A stretch of DNA of 64,000 nt from Paramoeba atlantica (lineage: Eukaryota; Discosea), in the NCBI GenBank assembly GCA_977017575.1, contig CDRNVI010000184.1, positions 114,796 through 178,795 of the forward strand, written 5' to 3'. This document shows, piece by piece, positions 12,181 through 22,044 of this stretch. Both the position numbers and the translations under genes were made by a program. Each line of letters begins with the position of its first letter. Position 1 is the first letter of the stretch. The notes under the pieces are model-generated. The model saw only the letters and a list, made by a program, of their open reading frames with translations. It did not search any database and was not told where the DNA came from.

Positions 12181-12299
12181 TCTTTACAATCTTTTCAATT
12201 TGTTTTGCCTTTCTTGATCTTGAATGTTAATCACAAATAAATTATTAAAAGCCAAGTACAAAGTGGAGACATTATACAAAGAGGAAAGCAATTATCCCT

Positions 12300-12600
12300 T
12301 TTAAAAGAAAAGAAAAGAAAAAAAGTTAGTTTTTTTGATTAAAAAAAACAAAAAACAAAAAAAAACATCATCATCACAACAAAACACCAAAACCCCTCCC
12401 TCCACCACAGGTATTCAACAAAACCAAATAACCATAACCCAAATATCCACCCAAGAAACAACCACCTATAAACAACTGCCAACAAATAACAAATAACAAA
12501 CAACAAAACAACAAACAACAATTCCCCCCCCACAAACAATGCACAATACTCCAGGAACAACAAAACACAAAATAAAGAAGCTCCCTTCATTCAAAAGGAA
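12300..12600. other. No gene recognised, CAA/AAC-rich
   Basis: The plus strand is rich in AACAACAAA and holds a C8 run near 12525. The reverse frames are Trp/Phe/Cys-rich without family similarity. Confidence 0.4.
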
Positions 12601-12619
12601 AGTCAATGAATTTTAAAAA

Positions 12620-12780
12620 AAACAAAGGGGAAAAAAAGGAGGGAAGGAAGGAAGAGGAAAAAGAGAAAGGAGGAAAAGAGGGGGGAAAACAAAAGAGATA
12701 AAAAAGAAAAAGGGAAAGTAAAAAAGGGAGAAAAAGGAGAAAGATAAGAAAGAAACAAGAGGAAGAGAAGGAAAAACCTC
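12620..12780. repeat. Purine tract
   Basis: GGAAGGAAGG and AAAGGGAGAAAAAGG style sequence on the plus strand; no coding support. Confidence 0.85.
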
Positions 12781-12784
12781 TGAT

Positions 12785-12935
12785 TGAAAGCAAATCAAGC
12801 AAGGGAAAAAAGAACCTTGGATGTGTGGTCTCAAGTCTCTCAGCAAGAATTGTATCATAAGAAGAAAAAGAGTTGTTTGAACAAATCAAAAAAACTTTTA
12901 ATTTGTTCATAAAACTCAAAAATTGTTACCTAACT
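12785..12935 (-). pseudogene. LRR gene tail relic 2
   Basis: On the reverse strand GTTTTATGAACAAATTAAA, TTTGATTTGTTCAAACAAC and GAGAGACTTGAGA occur in the same order as at 21694-21875 and 53640-53830. This is another copy of the 3' end of the LRR gene family without any LRR exon beside it. Confidence 0.65.
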
Positions 12936-12939
12936 AACA

Positions 12940-13195
12940 GAAAAAGAAAAAAAAAAAAGAAAATGAAAAGAAAGAAAAAGAAAAGAGAAAAAAAAAGAAA
13001 AAAGAAAGAGGAAAAGGAGAAAAAAGAAAGAAAAAGAAAAAGAGAAAAAGAAAAGAGGGAGAAAAAAAAGGAGAAAAAAAAGGAGAAAAAAAAAGAAAAA
13101 AGAAAAAAGAAAAGAAAAAGAAAAAGAAAAAAAAGAAAAAGAGAAAGAGAAAAAGAAAAGAAGAAAAAGAAAAAAAGAAAAAGAACCAACAAAAA
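12940..13195. repeat. Purine (A/G) tract
   Basis: About 250 bp of AAAGAAAAAG-type sequence separating LRR tail relic 2 from PB1 copy C. Confidence 0.9.
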
Positions 13196-13239
13196 GATAG
13201 AGACTTTTGTGGTGTGTGCAGGGGAGGGGGGGAGGTTGT

Positions 13240-13640
13240 GTGTTACTCTCAAGAACATCAATATGATCTGCCAGTTTCTCATCACACTCTTCCTGAGCAT
13301 TTCAATCTTCTTCTCTCTCTTCTTCTGTTGTTCCTTTGAGGCTTTTCTTGGAGTTCTCAGAAACTGAATCAACATCATCAGTATTCTTCTCATCACCCAC
13401 TTTCTCTTCATCATCATCCACTCGATTTTCGATCTCCTGATGACTCTTCACTGCTGTCACCATCTTGTTTGCTCTTTTTTGGGAGGAGAAATAAAGCATC
13501 TTCTCCAAGTCTTGGTCACGTTTCACAAAGACAACACATCACACTCATCATTGAGATAGAACACTTGAGAACTACAGTCAAAAGTTCCATACACATCCTG
13601 GATGTTCCTTCAGAGGCTTTGAAAATCTTTGAGCTTGAAC
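13240..13640 (-). pseudogene. PB1-coiled-coil family copy C, truncated
   Basis: The minus strand is colinear with the middle of the genes at 29.9 and 48.9 kb: the PB1 core (GTGTATGGAACTTTTGAC, TATCTCAATGATGAGTG, then RDQDLE) followed by the acidic linker ENRVDDDEEKVGDE and the start of the coiled coil. It breaks off near 13240 where copies A and B continue. Several indels shift the frame. It sits divergently beside the cofilin pseudogene, repeating the arrangement at 48-49 kb in inverted orientation. Confidence 0.8.
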
Positions 13641-14315
13641 AAAACAATCCCACAAACAAACAAAAAACAAAATCACCGAAAAGACACCACCACAAAAAAC
13701 AAAACTTAGACTGGAAAAAAAGAAGGGTGGTTTTGGGGAGGGGTGGTTCAATTCCCACAAAATTTTCCTTTTTTTTTTGACTTTTTTTTTGTTCAGTGAA
13801 AGCATTGATTGGGGTTTGGTTTGGGCGGGTTTGGTTTTTTTTTCGAAGTGAGGGGTTGGTTGTGGAGAGTTGTCTTCGAAAAATGAGAAACACTCAATGC
13901 AAGATGAATCTCCTTTCTGTGTCTCAAATATGTGTAAAACTTGGGATGCGCATCTTGTTGTTCTGGATTCTGAGCAAATTCGTGTGTGATGAAAAAGAAG
14001 AGGATCAAGTTGAGTGATTCTCAGGCAGCAATTTTGAGCGATCCTCAATGCAATTGGATTATTATTATTTGGCTTTGCCCCAACGCACCAATAGACACTT
14101 CACTGAACTGAGCCAACTTTTTCCAAAAAACACAGGTTTCTTCATCCCCCTCCTTGACTTGACCCAACACACACACACACACACAAAAAAACTCAAAACA
14201 AAACACAAAAAACACAAAAAATAAAAACCAATCAAAAACAATCAAAAACAACCAAACCAAAACAAAACAAAGTAATCCCTTCTTGTATGATTGATCGATA
14301 AATACAACTACTACT
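13641..14315. other. Decayed bidirectional promoter region of the inverted duplicate
   Basis: Holds the counterpart of the spacer between cofilin and PB1 copy B: a T-arm relic GGTTCAATTCCCACAAAA at about 13745, a T-rich block, and near 14090-14170 the segment ACTTCACTGAACTGAGCCAA plus CACAGGTTTC, which matches 48490-48560 inverted. About 190 bp near 13890-14080 has no counterpart there. No working gene is seen. Confidence 0.6.
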
Positions 14316-14783
14316 ATGGCTTCTGTGGTTCAATTTTCTGATGAATGTATCCTCTCTATTGCTCGGTCTGTCAAATCTGGGAAGTCAAAAGGGGTGTATC
14401 TTCTTGATCAATGACATGGAAAATGTCGAACTGAATTATTATGATTTATCAAAAAGTGGGGATGTGGTGGATGGATGAACAGAAAATGGACTGAATTCAC
14501 AACTCATCTCCCAAGAGACAAATGTGCATATGAATTGACTCACATCAAAAATACATCTCTCCTTCTGATCACACGTGAAAGGAGTAAATTAGTATTTGTG
14601 ATGTGGGCACCATACAAGAGCTAAAATCAAAAGAAAAGATGGTTGTTTTTTTTACTACAAATGGAATTGTTGGAAAGATTGGAGAAGGTGGAATTTCTTG
14701 TTAACTTCAGGGTGGTTCAGTTGCATCTGTTGATTATGATGAAAGTTTTGGAACATGCATTGGCACAATCTACAATGAAGTGA
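14316..14783 (+). pseudogene. ADF/cofilin pseudogene
   Basis: Starts ATGGCTTCTGTGGTTCAAT and follows the cofilin gene at 47874-48326 throughout, up to the shared AAG TGA end, but carries single- and double-base indels and an in-frame TGA where the intact gene has CGA (VDG-R-TEW region). At about ten sites the intact copy has CG and this one has TG or CA; examples are TTCCGTG to TTCTGTG, TCCGGA to TCTGGG, CACGAC to CACAAC and GGCGCA to GGCACA. The protein would have severed and depolymerised actin; this copy cannot encode it. Confidence 0.93.
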
Positions 14784-14915
14784 GAAAAAAGAAAGAGGAA
14801 ATAACCCCTAATAAAAATTTAGTTCACTAAAAGTGTGCAAAAAGTTGCTGTTTTTTTAGTTTTTCTTTGTTGTTTGCCTCACATTTCATTGGTATTTTTT
14901 TGTTGGTATTTTATC

Positions 14916-14957
14916 ATTCTCTCTGGGTACTAATTTGAAAATTTGTACCCAGAGAAT
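14916..14957 (+). repeat. Dispersed hairpin element H2
   Basis: Arms CTCTCTGGGTAC and GTACCCAGAGAAT around TAATTTGAAAATTT. It is about 130 bp past the cofilin pseudogene and has no counterpart beside the intact cofilin gene, which suggests separate insertion. Confidence 0.85.
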
Positions 14958-15034
14958 ATGAATTTTACTCAAACTAAGAAACCAAATTAGACCATTGATG
15001 TCTCCTTCAAAAAGAAAAAAGAGAATGTTTTTTT

Positions 15035-15072
15035 GGTACTGGGATTGGGATGCTTTCAACTGGGTATGACAT
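15035..15072 (-). pseudogene. 5S rRNA fragment
   Basis: GGGATTGGGATGCTTTCAAC then TGGGTATGAC corresponds to the 5' half of the 5S genes at 50597-50714 and 62354-62471, with substitutions. The rest of the gene is missing. Confidence 0.75.
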
Positions 15073-15079
15073 ACTTTCC

Positions 15080-15328
15080 TTTCCTTTTTTCTTTTTTAAG
15101 AAGTGAAAAAAATGAGAAGAAATCAACAAAGAAGAAAACCACAAAATCAAAACCAATTGAGACTCTTTAAGGCAAACCTCCAGAATTCCAGCAAAAAGGG
15201 AAAACCAAAAGAAATCGTGGTTCCACTTGCATTTTTGTTTTTTGGGGAGGGAAAGTGTTTTTTTCGGGGTCTGTTGTAAAAATGACAAAGCATTAACCCA
15301 ATAATGGCAATACATAAATAAATTGAAA
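15080..15328. other. No gene recognised
   Basis: Mixed low-complexity sequence; open frames on the minus strand show no family features. Confidence 0.4.
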
Positions 15329-15713
15329 GAATTTTTTAAAAGTGGACACTTATTTTCCAGGGCCCCTTTGAATGATCCCTCTCTTTGGTTAGTTTTTCGA
15401 AGAATGAAGTCTCGAAAACATTTTTTTTCAAAGGATTATGTTTCGAAACCATTTTTTTTCAAAGAATCATGTTTCGAAAGGTGATTCTTGGAAAAAAATG
15501 ATTTTGAAACATGATTCTTCGAAAAAAAATGGTTTCGAAACATAATTCTTTGAAAAAAAATGTTTTCGAGACTTGATTCTTTGAAAAAAAATTTTCAAGA
15601 CTTGATTTTTTGAAAAAAAATGATTTCGAAACTTCATTCTTCGAAAAACTAACCAAAGAGAGGGACCATTCAAAGGGGCCCTGGAAAATAAGCGTCCACT
15701 TTAAAAAAAATTC
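15329..15713. mobile_element. 385-bp foldback element
   Basis: Left arm GAATTTTTTAAAAGTGGAC, then CAGGGCCCCTTTGAATG and CTCTCTTTGGTTAGTTTTTC. The right end carries the reverse complement in order: GAAAAACTAACCAAAGAGAG, CATTCAAAGGGGCCCTG, GTCCACTTT. The middle is repeated TTTCGAAAC / GATTCTTCGAAAA units that also pair. The whole is a near-perfect hairpin with no coding capacity. It ends three bases before the CACTA element. Confidence 0.88.
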
Positions 15714-15716
15714 TTG

Positions 15717-15974
15717 CACTACAGGGAAAACGCCCCAAAGATGTTTCAAATATGGTGTCGACAGCCCCTATTCTTTGGACAATTTATTTGATTTGGGAGG
15801 AAAACCCGTTTTCCTCCATTTTTGAAAGAAAAATCCAGTTCAGTTTGAAAAAATTCAAACGGAAAGAAGAGAGCAAAATCACAGGTTTCAGAAATCAAAT
15901 AAATTGTCCAAAGAATAGGGGCTGTCGACACCAAGGGCTATTTGAAACATCTTTGGGGCATTTTCCCCATAGTG
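15717..15974. mobile_element. Non-autonomous CACTA-type (EnSpm-like) MITE
   Basis: Begins CACTACAGGGAAAACGCCCC and ends GGGGCATTTTCCCCATAGTG. The terminal inverted repeats extend inward through AAAGATGTTTCAAATA, GGTGTCGACAGCCCC and TATTCTTTGGACAATTTATT. The CACTA terminus and 258-bp length without coding capacity fit a MITE mobilised by a CACTA transposase. No clear 2-3 bp target duplication is visible (TTG versus TAT). Confidence 0.85.
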
Positions 15975-17990
15975 TATATTGCATGATGAAAAAAAGAGAA
16001 AAAAGGGAATGAAAGAAAAAACAAAAAACAAAAACAAGAGAAAAAGAGAGAGAAAGAGAAAAAGAAGGGGAAAAGAGAAAAAAACATGATACTAAAATAT
16101 CAAAGAAATAAAGGGAAAAGAAAAAAGAAAAAGAAAACCAACCTCTATTAACACTTTTCTTTCTGGCAAACAAACTCTAGTTTCTAGGATACCACCATAT
16201 TCTTGGGTTCTCTTTTGGGTTGTCTTGTCTGGATTGGCTTGAATTGTCCTGAACAACCAACCAACAACCCAACAACCGACTGACAACCAACAACAAGCTC
16301 TCAAAAAACACTTCTCTTGGCTCTTTTGAAACAATCAATAACATCCAGCAATAACAATAGCAACAACAATCAAAACAATCACATTTATACCAAAATAAAA
16401 CCTGAACACTACACAGTGAAGAAACGAAACACCAAAAGTTTACAACTCAAAACTCTAAGAAGAAGGTTTGTAAGTGAAGAAGAAAACAAAATAAAAACAA
16501 AATACAAAAACACAAAAACAAACAATTAAACTACTTGACAAAAACACCAAAACAACAAAATAACAAAATAAAGAGGGGAAAAAAAGAAACCTGTGGTGAT
16601 GTAACAAGAGTGGCAAACTCCCTCTCCTTGTGAATTGTTGGGTGGGAATAGACTCCACTTCTGAGTTCAAGCAAAATTCACGGTACCTCTTAATATATTA
16701 ATTAATTCATCATCGCCAAGAAGAAGGAGGTTAAAAGAAGTCAAAAAATAGTCATATTCTCCAAATTTCTTGCCAAACTTAACCCCCTTCTTTCTCTTCT
16801 TTCCGCAATGGAGTGGAGCACGAAACAAAACGGAGGTCTCTGAACATGCAGCCAGATTATTTTAATATCTCATCAGGGACCATCTCGAGAGGTTAGAGAA
16901 AGAAAAGAAAAAAAAATTAGTATTCACAATTTTTGAAGAACACCATCAAAAGGGAGAAAAAGAAAAAGAAGAAAAAGAAAAGTAGAAAGAAAAGAATAAA
17001 AGAATAAAAAAGAGTAAAGAGAAAAAAAGAAATCTTGAATGGTCTTTTCCACATTTCCCCTGAAAAGAGTTTATCAATAGAAAGAAAAAAAGAAAAGGAA
17101 AAAGAAAGAGGGAAAGAGGGAAAGAGAAAAGAAAACCCACTCAAAAAACAACAAAAATGAAACAAGGGGAAAAGAAAAAAAAAAAACACAGCAAACACAA
17201 TGATAAATTGGCCACAAAAGAAAAGAATGTTAACATTGTGTGCGCAAAACCACCATCAAAAAAAGTTCTTCTTTTTTCTCATGTTCAATGAAAAAAGCAA
17301 CACACAACAAGATTCACCAATATCTCTCACCAATGTAATAGTGATCCATCAACAAAGATTCTTTTGTTCTGAATCAAAGAGCATAACCAAAGGTCAAAAA
17401 CAACTCTCGATTTAGTCTCTCACCACAATCTAAAAAAGAAAGAAAAGAAATAAGAAAAGAAAAGAAAGAAAGTAAGAAGAAGAAAATTAGAGAAATATAA
17501 GAAAAAAACAAACACCCCACGATTTTTGAAGATTTTGCTGAATTCTTTGTACCCCACACAAAAGAGAGAGAGAGAGAGAGTTGGCGATTTTGTTTTTTGA
17601 ACAAAAGGTCCCTGAAGAACATTTCTTCTTTTTTGGAGAGAAAAAAAAAAAAGAGAGAAAAAAAAAGGACTGAGAGAAGAAAGAGGAACCAAAAAACAGC
17701 GGCCAAATGATGAACCCCTATTTCGGGTCCGAAAACCTCTATCTTCTTTTTTTCTCCTGTCTTTTCCTCTTTTCTTTTCCCTCTTTTCCCTCTTTTCCCT
17801 CTTTTCCCTCTTTTTCTTTCTTCTTTTTTTTGTCCCTGAGTACATTTTCTTCTTTTTTGGATGTTTTTTTTTTAAGGTTCAGACACCAGGTGCCATTTAT
17901 TAGAGTTAAAAAAACCATCTCTAGGATGGAAAAGAGGGGGGAAGAAAGGGGGGAGGGAGGGAAGATAAATTAAGAGTTAGATCCAAAGAT
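15975..17990. other. Low-complexity region without recognisable genes
   Basis: Alternating A/G-rich and T/C-rich stretches with islands of ordinary composition near 16150-16330, 16600-16900 and 17200-17420. There is a 9-bp repeat of CCTCTTTTC at about 17770-17812 and an AG dinucleotide run at 17564-17580. I found no ORF with recognisable domains, and the Phe/Leu/Ser-rich frames are compositional. Confidence 0.5.
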
Positions 17991-18029
17991 CTCTTCAGCA
18001 TGGGATGCATTGGAGTTTCTTTACCAACT

Positions 18030-18780
18030 TTAGTTCTCACTAAGGGGTCTGCGTTTGATTGTTCGCCTTCTAAAACCAGGGAGTGAATTCGGTTTGGAGG
18101 TTTCTATGAAGTTAATTACATTCCTTCGAAAATCTTCCTCGATAAAGCTCCTCACCAGATTGCTCTCTTGGGACTGATGGAACCATCCTTGGATATCTTT
18201 AGTAATTATTACAGGGAGAATTAGAGCATTCTCAAGAGCAGTTTGGGCCGGAAACAAAACATGGGGGGTTGTCACCATGTTTCCTTGGAATTTCCTTACA
18301 AAATTCCCTGGAGGGATGGGGAAAGTCCAGTCACGGGTGAGGGGGGAATTGATCCAGTTCCATAGGGTTGAATTCAAAATAATCCACTCTTCACTGGTTT
18401 CTGCAACATGTTGTGATCTTGGATCCCAATGATGGTCATTCACAGCACATGTTCCATCCTCTTTAGACCAACTTGCAGCAGTTGCAATTGCATCAGCTCG
18501 CTTGTTAAGATCTCGGGGTACATGGATGAATTCTATCTTGTCAAAGCACATTGCTAACTTACAGATTTCACAAAGTAGTTCATTCAAGGCATAGTTTTTG
18601 ATGGCATGGGTTTTGGGTGCAGCCTTGGTGAGAATCATACAATCCCCGACAACTTCAATCTCATTTGTCATTGATCTGGCACATTGCATTCCTTTCAGAC
18701 AGCCTGTAAATTCACCAATATTGTTGGACCCAAGAGGGATGTCTTTTTTGGATGTTCCAAATTTTTGGATCCAGCGTCTT
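18030..18780 (-). CDS. RNase H-like domain protein, retroelement fragment
   Basis: An uninterrupted minus-strand frame of about 250 codons ends in TAA at 18030. The N-terminal part reads IPLGSNNIGEFTGCLKGMQ, the strand-E-helix region of type I RNase H with the catalytic Glu. It is followed by VVGDCMILTKA with an Asp and FIHVPRDLNKRADAIATAA, the last conserved Asp block. This order is typical of the RNase H of LTR and LINE-type reverse transcriptases. The first catalytic Asp would lie upstream, where the frame runs into pyrimidine sequence, so the domain is truncated. The C-terminal 130 residues are not recognised. It could be a young retroelement piece or a captured gene. The related-strand RT fragment at 22.0 kb may be its other half. 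Confidence 0.65.
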
Positions 18781-19433
18781 TTCTCTCTTTTTTTTTTTTC
18801 TCTCTCTGTTTTTTCGCTACTTTCCCCCCTTCTCTCTTTCTCTCTTTCTCTCTTTCTCTCTTTCTCTCTTTCTCTCTTTCTCTTTTTTACTTTTCCCTTC
18901 CTTTCCTTTCCTTTCCTTTCCTTTCTGTGGGGTGGTTGGTTTCCTTTTCTTTTCTTTTCTTTTCTCTTTTTTTTTTCTCTTTTTTTTTTCTCTTTTTTTT
19001 TTCTCTTTTCTTTTTCTTTTTCTTTTTCTTTTTCTTTAATCTTTTTTTTTAATTCTTTCTTTTTTAAAAAGAAAAAACCTTTGAAATAATACTTTTTTTC
19101 TTTTATTCCCTTTCCTTTTTCTCTCTTTCTTTTCTCTTTCCTTTTCTTCTTCTTCTCTCTTTCTCATTCTCTCATTCCTCATTTTCTCCTTCTCTTCTCT
19201 CTCTTTCTCTCTTCTCTCTCTTTCTCTCCTCTCCTCTTTCTCTCTCTCTTTCTCTTTCTCTTTCTCTTCTGCTTTCTCTTCCGCTTTCTCTTCCACTTTC
19301 TCTTCCACTTTCTCTTCCACTTTCTCTTCCACTTTCTCTTTCTCTCTCTCTCTTCTCTCTTCTCTCTCTTCTCTCTCTTCTCTCTTCTCTCTTCTCTCTT
19401 CTCTCTTCTCTCTTTCTCTTCTATTTGTTAAAA
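18781..19433. repeat. Pyrimidine tract upstream of LRR exon 1
   Basis: Over 600 bp of T/C sequence, including TTTCTCTC arrays near 18836-18890, CTTTC near 18898-18925 and TTCCACTTTCTC repeats near 19285-19335. On the reverse strand the last gives EEKVEEKV-type noise. Confidence 0.9.
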
Positions 19434-19866
19434 AAGGCTTTTGGTGGACAACTATCTCAGTGGGACAATCCCAACCGAAATTGGAGTTCTTTCTTCTCTT
19501 TATTTGTTTCTTTTTCTTTTTTTTCTTTTTTTTCTTTTTTTTCTTTTTTCTTTTTTCTTTTTCTTTTTCTTTTTCTTTTTCTTTTTCTTTTTCTTTTTCT
19601 TTTTCTTTTTCTTTTTCTTTCTTTTCTCTTTTCTCTTTTTTCTTTTCTTTTAACTTTTAACTTTTTCTTTCTTCTTTCTCTCCCCTTTTCTCTCTCTTCC
19701 CTCCTTTTCTCTCTCCCTCCCTTCCTTTTCTCTCTCTCTCCCCTTTTCTCTCCCTCTCTCCCTCTCTCTCTTCTCTCTCTTCTCTTTCTAGAGATCTTTC
19801 TGACAATACTTTGAGAGGGACTGTTCCATCAAAAATTGAAAATCTTCATCATGTCCAAATCATGTT

Positions 19867-20045
19867 TTTTTATTTTTTATTTTTTATTTTTTATTTTTTA
19901 TTTTTTATTTTTTATTTTTTATTTTTTATTTTTTATTTTTTATTTTTTATTTTTTATTTTTTATTTTTTATTTTTTATTTTTTATTTTTTATTTTTTATT
20001 TTTATTTTTATTTTTATTTATTTTTATTTTTATTTTTATTTTTCT
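19867..20045. repeat. Intronic ATTTTTT and ATTTTT microsatellites
   Basis: About 20 tandem heptamers of ATTTTTT followed by hexamers, starting directly after the donor site of LRR exon 2. The same site in copy 2 (51987-52100) carries a shorter T/A array. Confidence 0.9.
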
Positions 20046-21039
20046 TTTTATTTTATTTTTTTTCTTTCTTTTATTATTCTTTTAATAATTTTATCATTTT
20101 CTCTCTTTTCTTTCTTTTTCTTTTCTTTCTTTTCCTTTCCTTTCTTTTTCTCTTCTCTTCTCTTCTCTTCTTCTCTTCTCTTCTTCTCTTTTCTTTTCTT
20201 TTCTTCTCTTCTCTTTTCTTTTCTTTTTTCTCTTTTCTTTTCTTTTCTTCTCTTCTCTTCTCTTTTCTTTCTTTCTTTTCCAAAAGGTTTTTAGGAGTCA
20301 ATCGACTGAAAGGAGAAAAAATCTTGGACAAAATTTCAAAACTTCATTCTTTAACTGATTTGTAATTTTTTCTTTTTTTTTTTTTTTCTTTTTTTTTTCT
20401 TTTTCTTTTTTTCTTTTTCTTTTTTTCTTTTTCTTTTTTTCTTTTTTTCTTTTTTTCTTTTTATCTTTTTTCTTTTTTCTTTTTTCTTTTTCTTTCTTTT
20501 TTTTCTTTCTTTTTTCTTTTTTCTTTTTTCTTTTTTCTTTATTTCTTTCTTTCTTTCTTTCTTTCTTTCTTTCCCATTTTTCTTTCATTTTCTTTCTTTC
20601 TTTCATTTCTTTTCATTTCTTTCATTTTTATTGAAATTATTTTTGATTTTATCAGATCACTGGGAGGGAATTTCTTTTCAGGGACAATGCCTGTTGAATT
20701 TGCACAACTCTTTGATCTCCTTCAAATGTTTTTCTTTTCTTTTTCTTTTTTTTTTTTCTTTCTTTCTTTCTTTCTTTCTTTCTTTTTTTTTCTTTTTTTT
20801 CTTCGGATTATTTTTTGAATAAATTATTCTGTTCTGATGATTTTTTTCTTTTCTTTCTTTCTCTCACTTTTCTCTCTCACTTTTCTCTCTCTTTCTTTTT
20901 CTTTTCTCTCTCTCTCTCTCTCTCTCTCCTCTCTCCTCTCTCCCTCTCCTTTTCATAATATTATTAGACATTGTTTCTAATAACTTCACAGGGTCTTTGC
21001 CTACTGAATTTGGACAACTTTCATTTGACTTGGATGTTT

Positions 21040-21130
21040 TTTTATTTTTATTTATTTTTATTTATTTTATTTATTTTATTTATTTTATTTATTTTATTTA
21101 TTTTATTTATTTTATTTATTTTATTATTTT
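21040..21130. repeat. Intronic ATTTATTTT nonamer array
   Basis: Tandem 9-bp units directly after the donor of LRR exon 5. Confidence 0.88.
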
Positions 21131-21348
21131 TTTATTATTTTTATTATTTTTATTATTTTATTATTTTTATTCTTTTTTTATTCTTTTTTTATTCTTTTTT
21201 TATTCTTTTTCTTTTTCTTTTTTTCCTTTTTAACTCTTATTTCTTTTCTTTCCCTCTTCTTTCTTTCTCTTTGTAGGTATTTCAGTAAGAATTCATTCAC
21301 AAGACCACTTCCAACTGAAATAGGACAACTTACGAATCTTGTTCAAAT

Positions 21349-21812
21349 GTATTTTTTTCTTTTTTTCTTTTTTTCTTTTTTTTTTTTTTTCTTTTTTTTT
21401 TTCCTTTTTCCTTTTTCCATTTTCTTTTTCTTTTTCTTTTTCGTTCTCTTTTTCTTTCCACCAATCCAAGATCAAAAACCTTTATTTTGTTGGGTGTTTT
21501 GTGGTGATGTGTTTTTTTCTTTTCTTTGTTTTCTTTGTTTTTCTTTGTTTTTCTTTGTTTTTCTTTGTTTTTTTTTGAATTGGAAAACTAATTTTTCTTT
21601 CTTTTCTTTTTTCTTTTTCTGTTAGATGATAATATAATCAAAAATCAAGAAAAACAGAACAATTGAAGGGATTTTTGTGGTGATGTTTTGGAGTTTTATG
21701 AACAAATTAAAGAGTTCTTTTGATTTGTTCAAACAACTCTTTTTTCTTCTTTGATATTTTTAAGCTATTTGACCCCTCAAGACTGAATGTCCCAGAAGAT
21801 GATCCAATTCTC

Positions 21813-21847
<35 letters not shown>

Positions 21848-22040
21848 TCGGGGAGTTAGGGAATCAAGGAGACTTGAGATCCCACCAAACAAGGTTCTTT
21901 TTTTTATTCTTTTTTTTCTTCTTTTTTCTTTGTTTTTTTCTTTTTTTTTTCCTTTGTTTTTCTCCTTTTCCTTTGTTTTTTCTTTTTTCCTCTTTTCTTT
22001 CTTTTTCCTTTTCTCTTTTTTTTCTTTGTTCCTTTTCTCT
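21349..22040 (+). other. LRR gene 3' region and pyrimidine tail
   Basis: Holds a decamer array TTTTTCTTTG at 21520-21575, the family tail (GTTTTATGAACAAATTAAA, TTGTTCAAACAACTC), a possible further exon after the AG at 21764 (open frame reading PSRLNVPEDDPIL), a GA dinucleotide run at 21815-21843 and then T/C sequence. All are paralleled at 53246-54000. The exon call is weak. Confidence 0.5.
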
Positions 22041-22044
22041 TGTT

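Larger units (their letters stand above)
19437..21348 (+). pseudogene. Plant-type LRR gene copy 1, one repeat per exon
   Basis: Six short exons encode single leucine-rich repeats of the LxxNxLxGxIPxxIxxL type: 19437-19505 (DNYLSGTIPTEIGVLSSL), 19792-19866 (DNTLRGTVPSKIENLHHV), 20287-20361 (VNRLKGEKILDKISKL), 20656-20727 (GNFFSGTMPVEFAQL), 20968-21035 and 21277-21348 (KNSFTRPLPTEIGQLTNL). The exons are 69-75 nt, each begins after AG and stops before GT, and all use phase 2 junctions, so repeats can be joined or skipped without losing frame. Exon 5 is 68 nt instead of 72 and is out of frame compared with copy 2. The introns (180-425 bp) are almost pure T/C or T/A on the sense strand. LRR domains bind proteins or ligands, often outside the cell. 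No signal peptide, transmembrane or kinase part was found, so the gene is incomplete or decayed. Confidence 0.72.

Noticed and set aside
10697..13367. Lys/Glu/Arg-rich frames in purine tracts resembling basic nuclear proteins
   Set aside because: Same compositional effect on A/G sequence. Frames end where the tract ends and have no conserved start or partner sequence.
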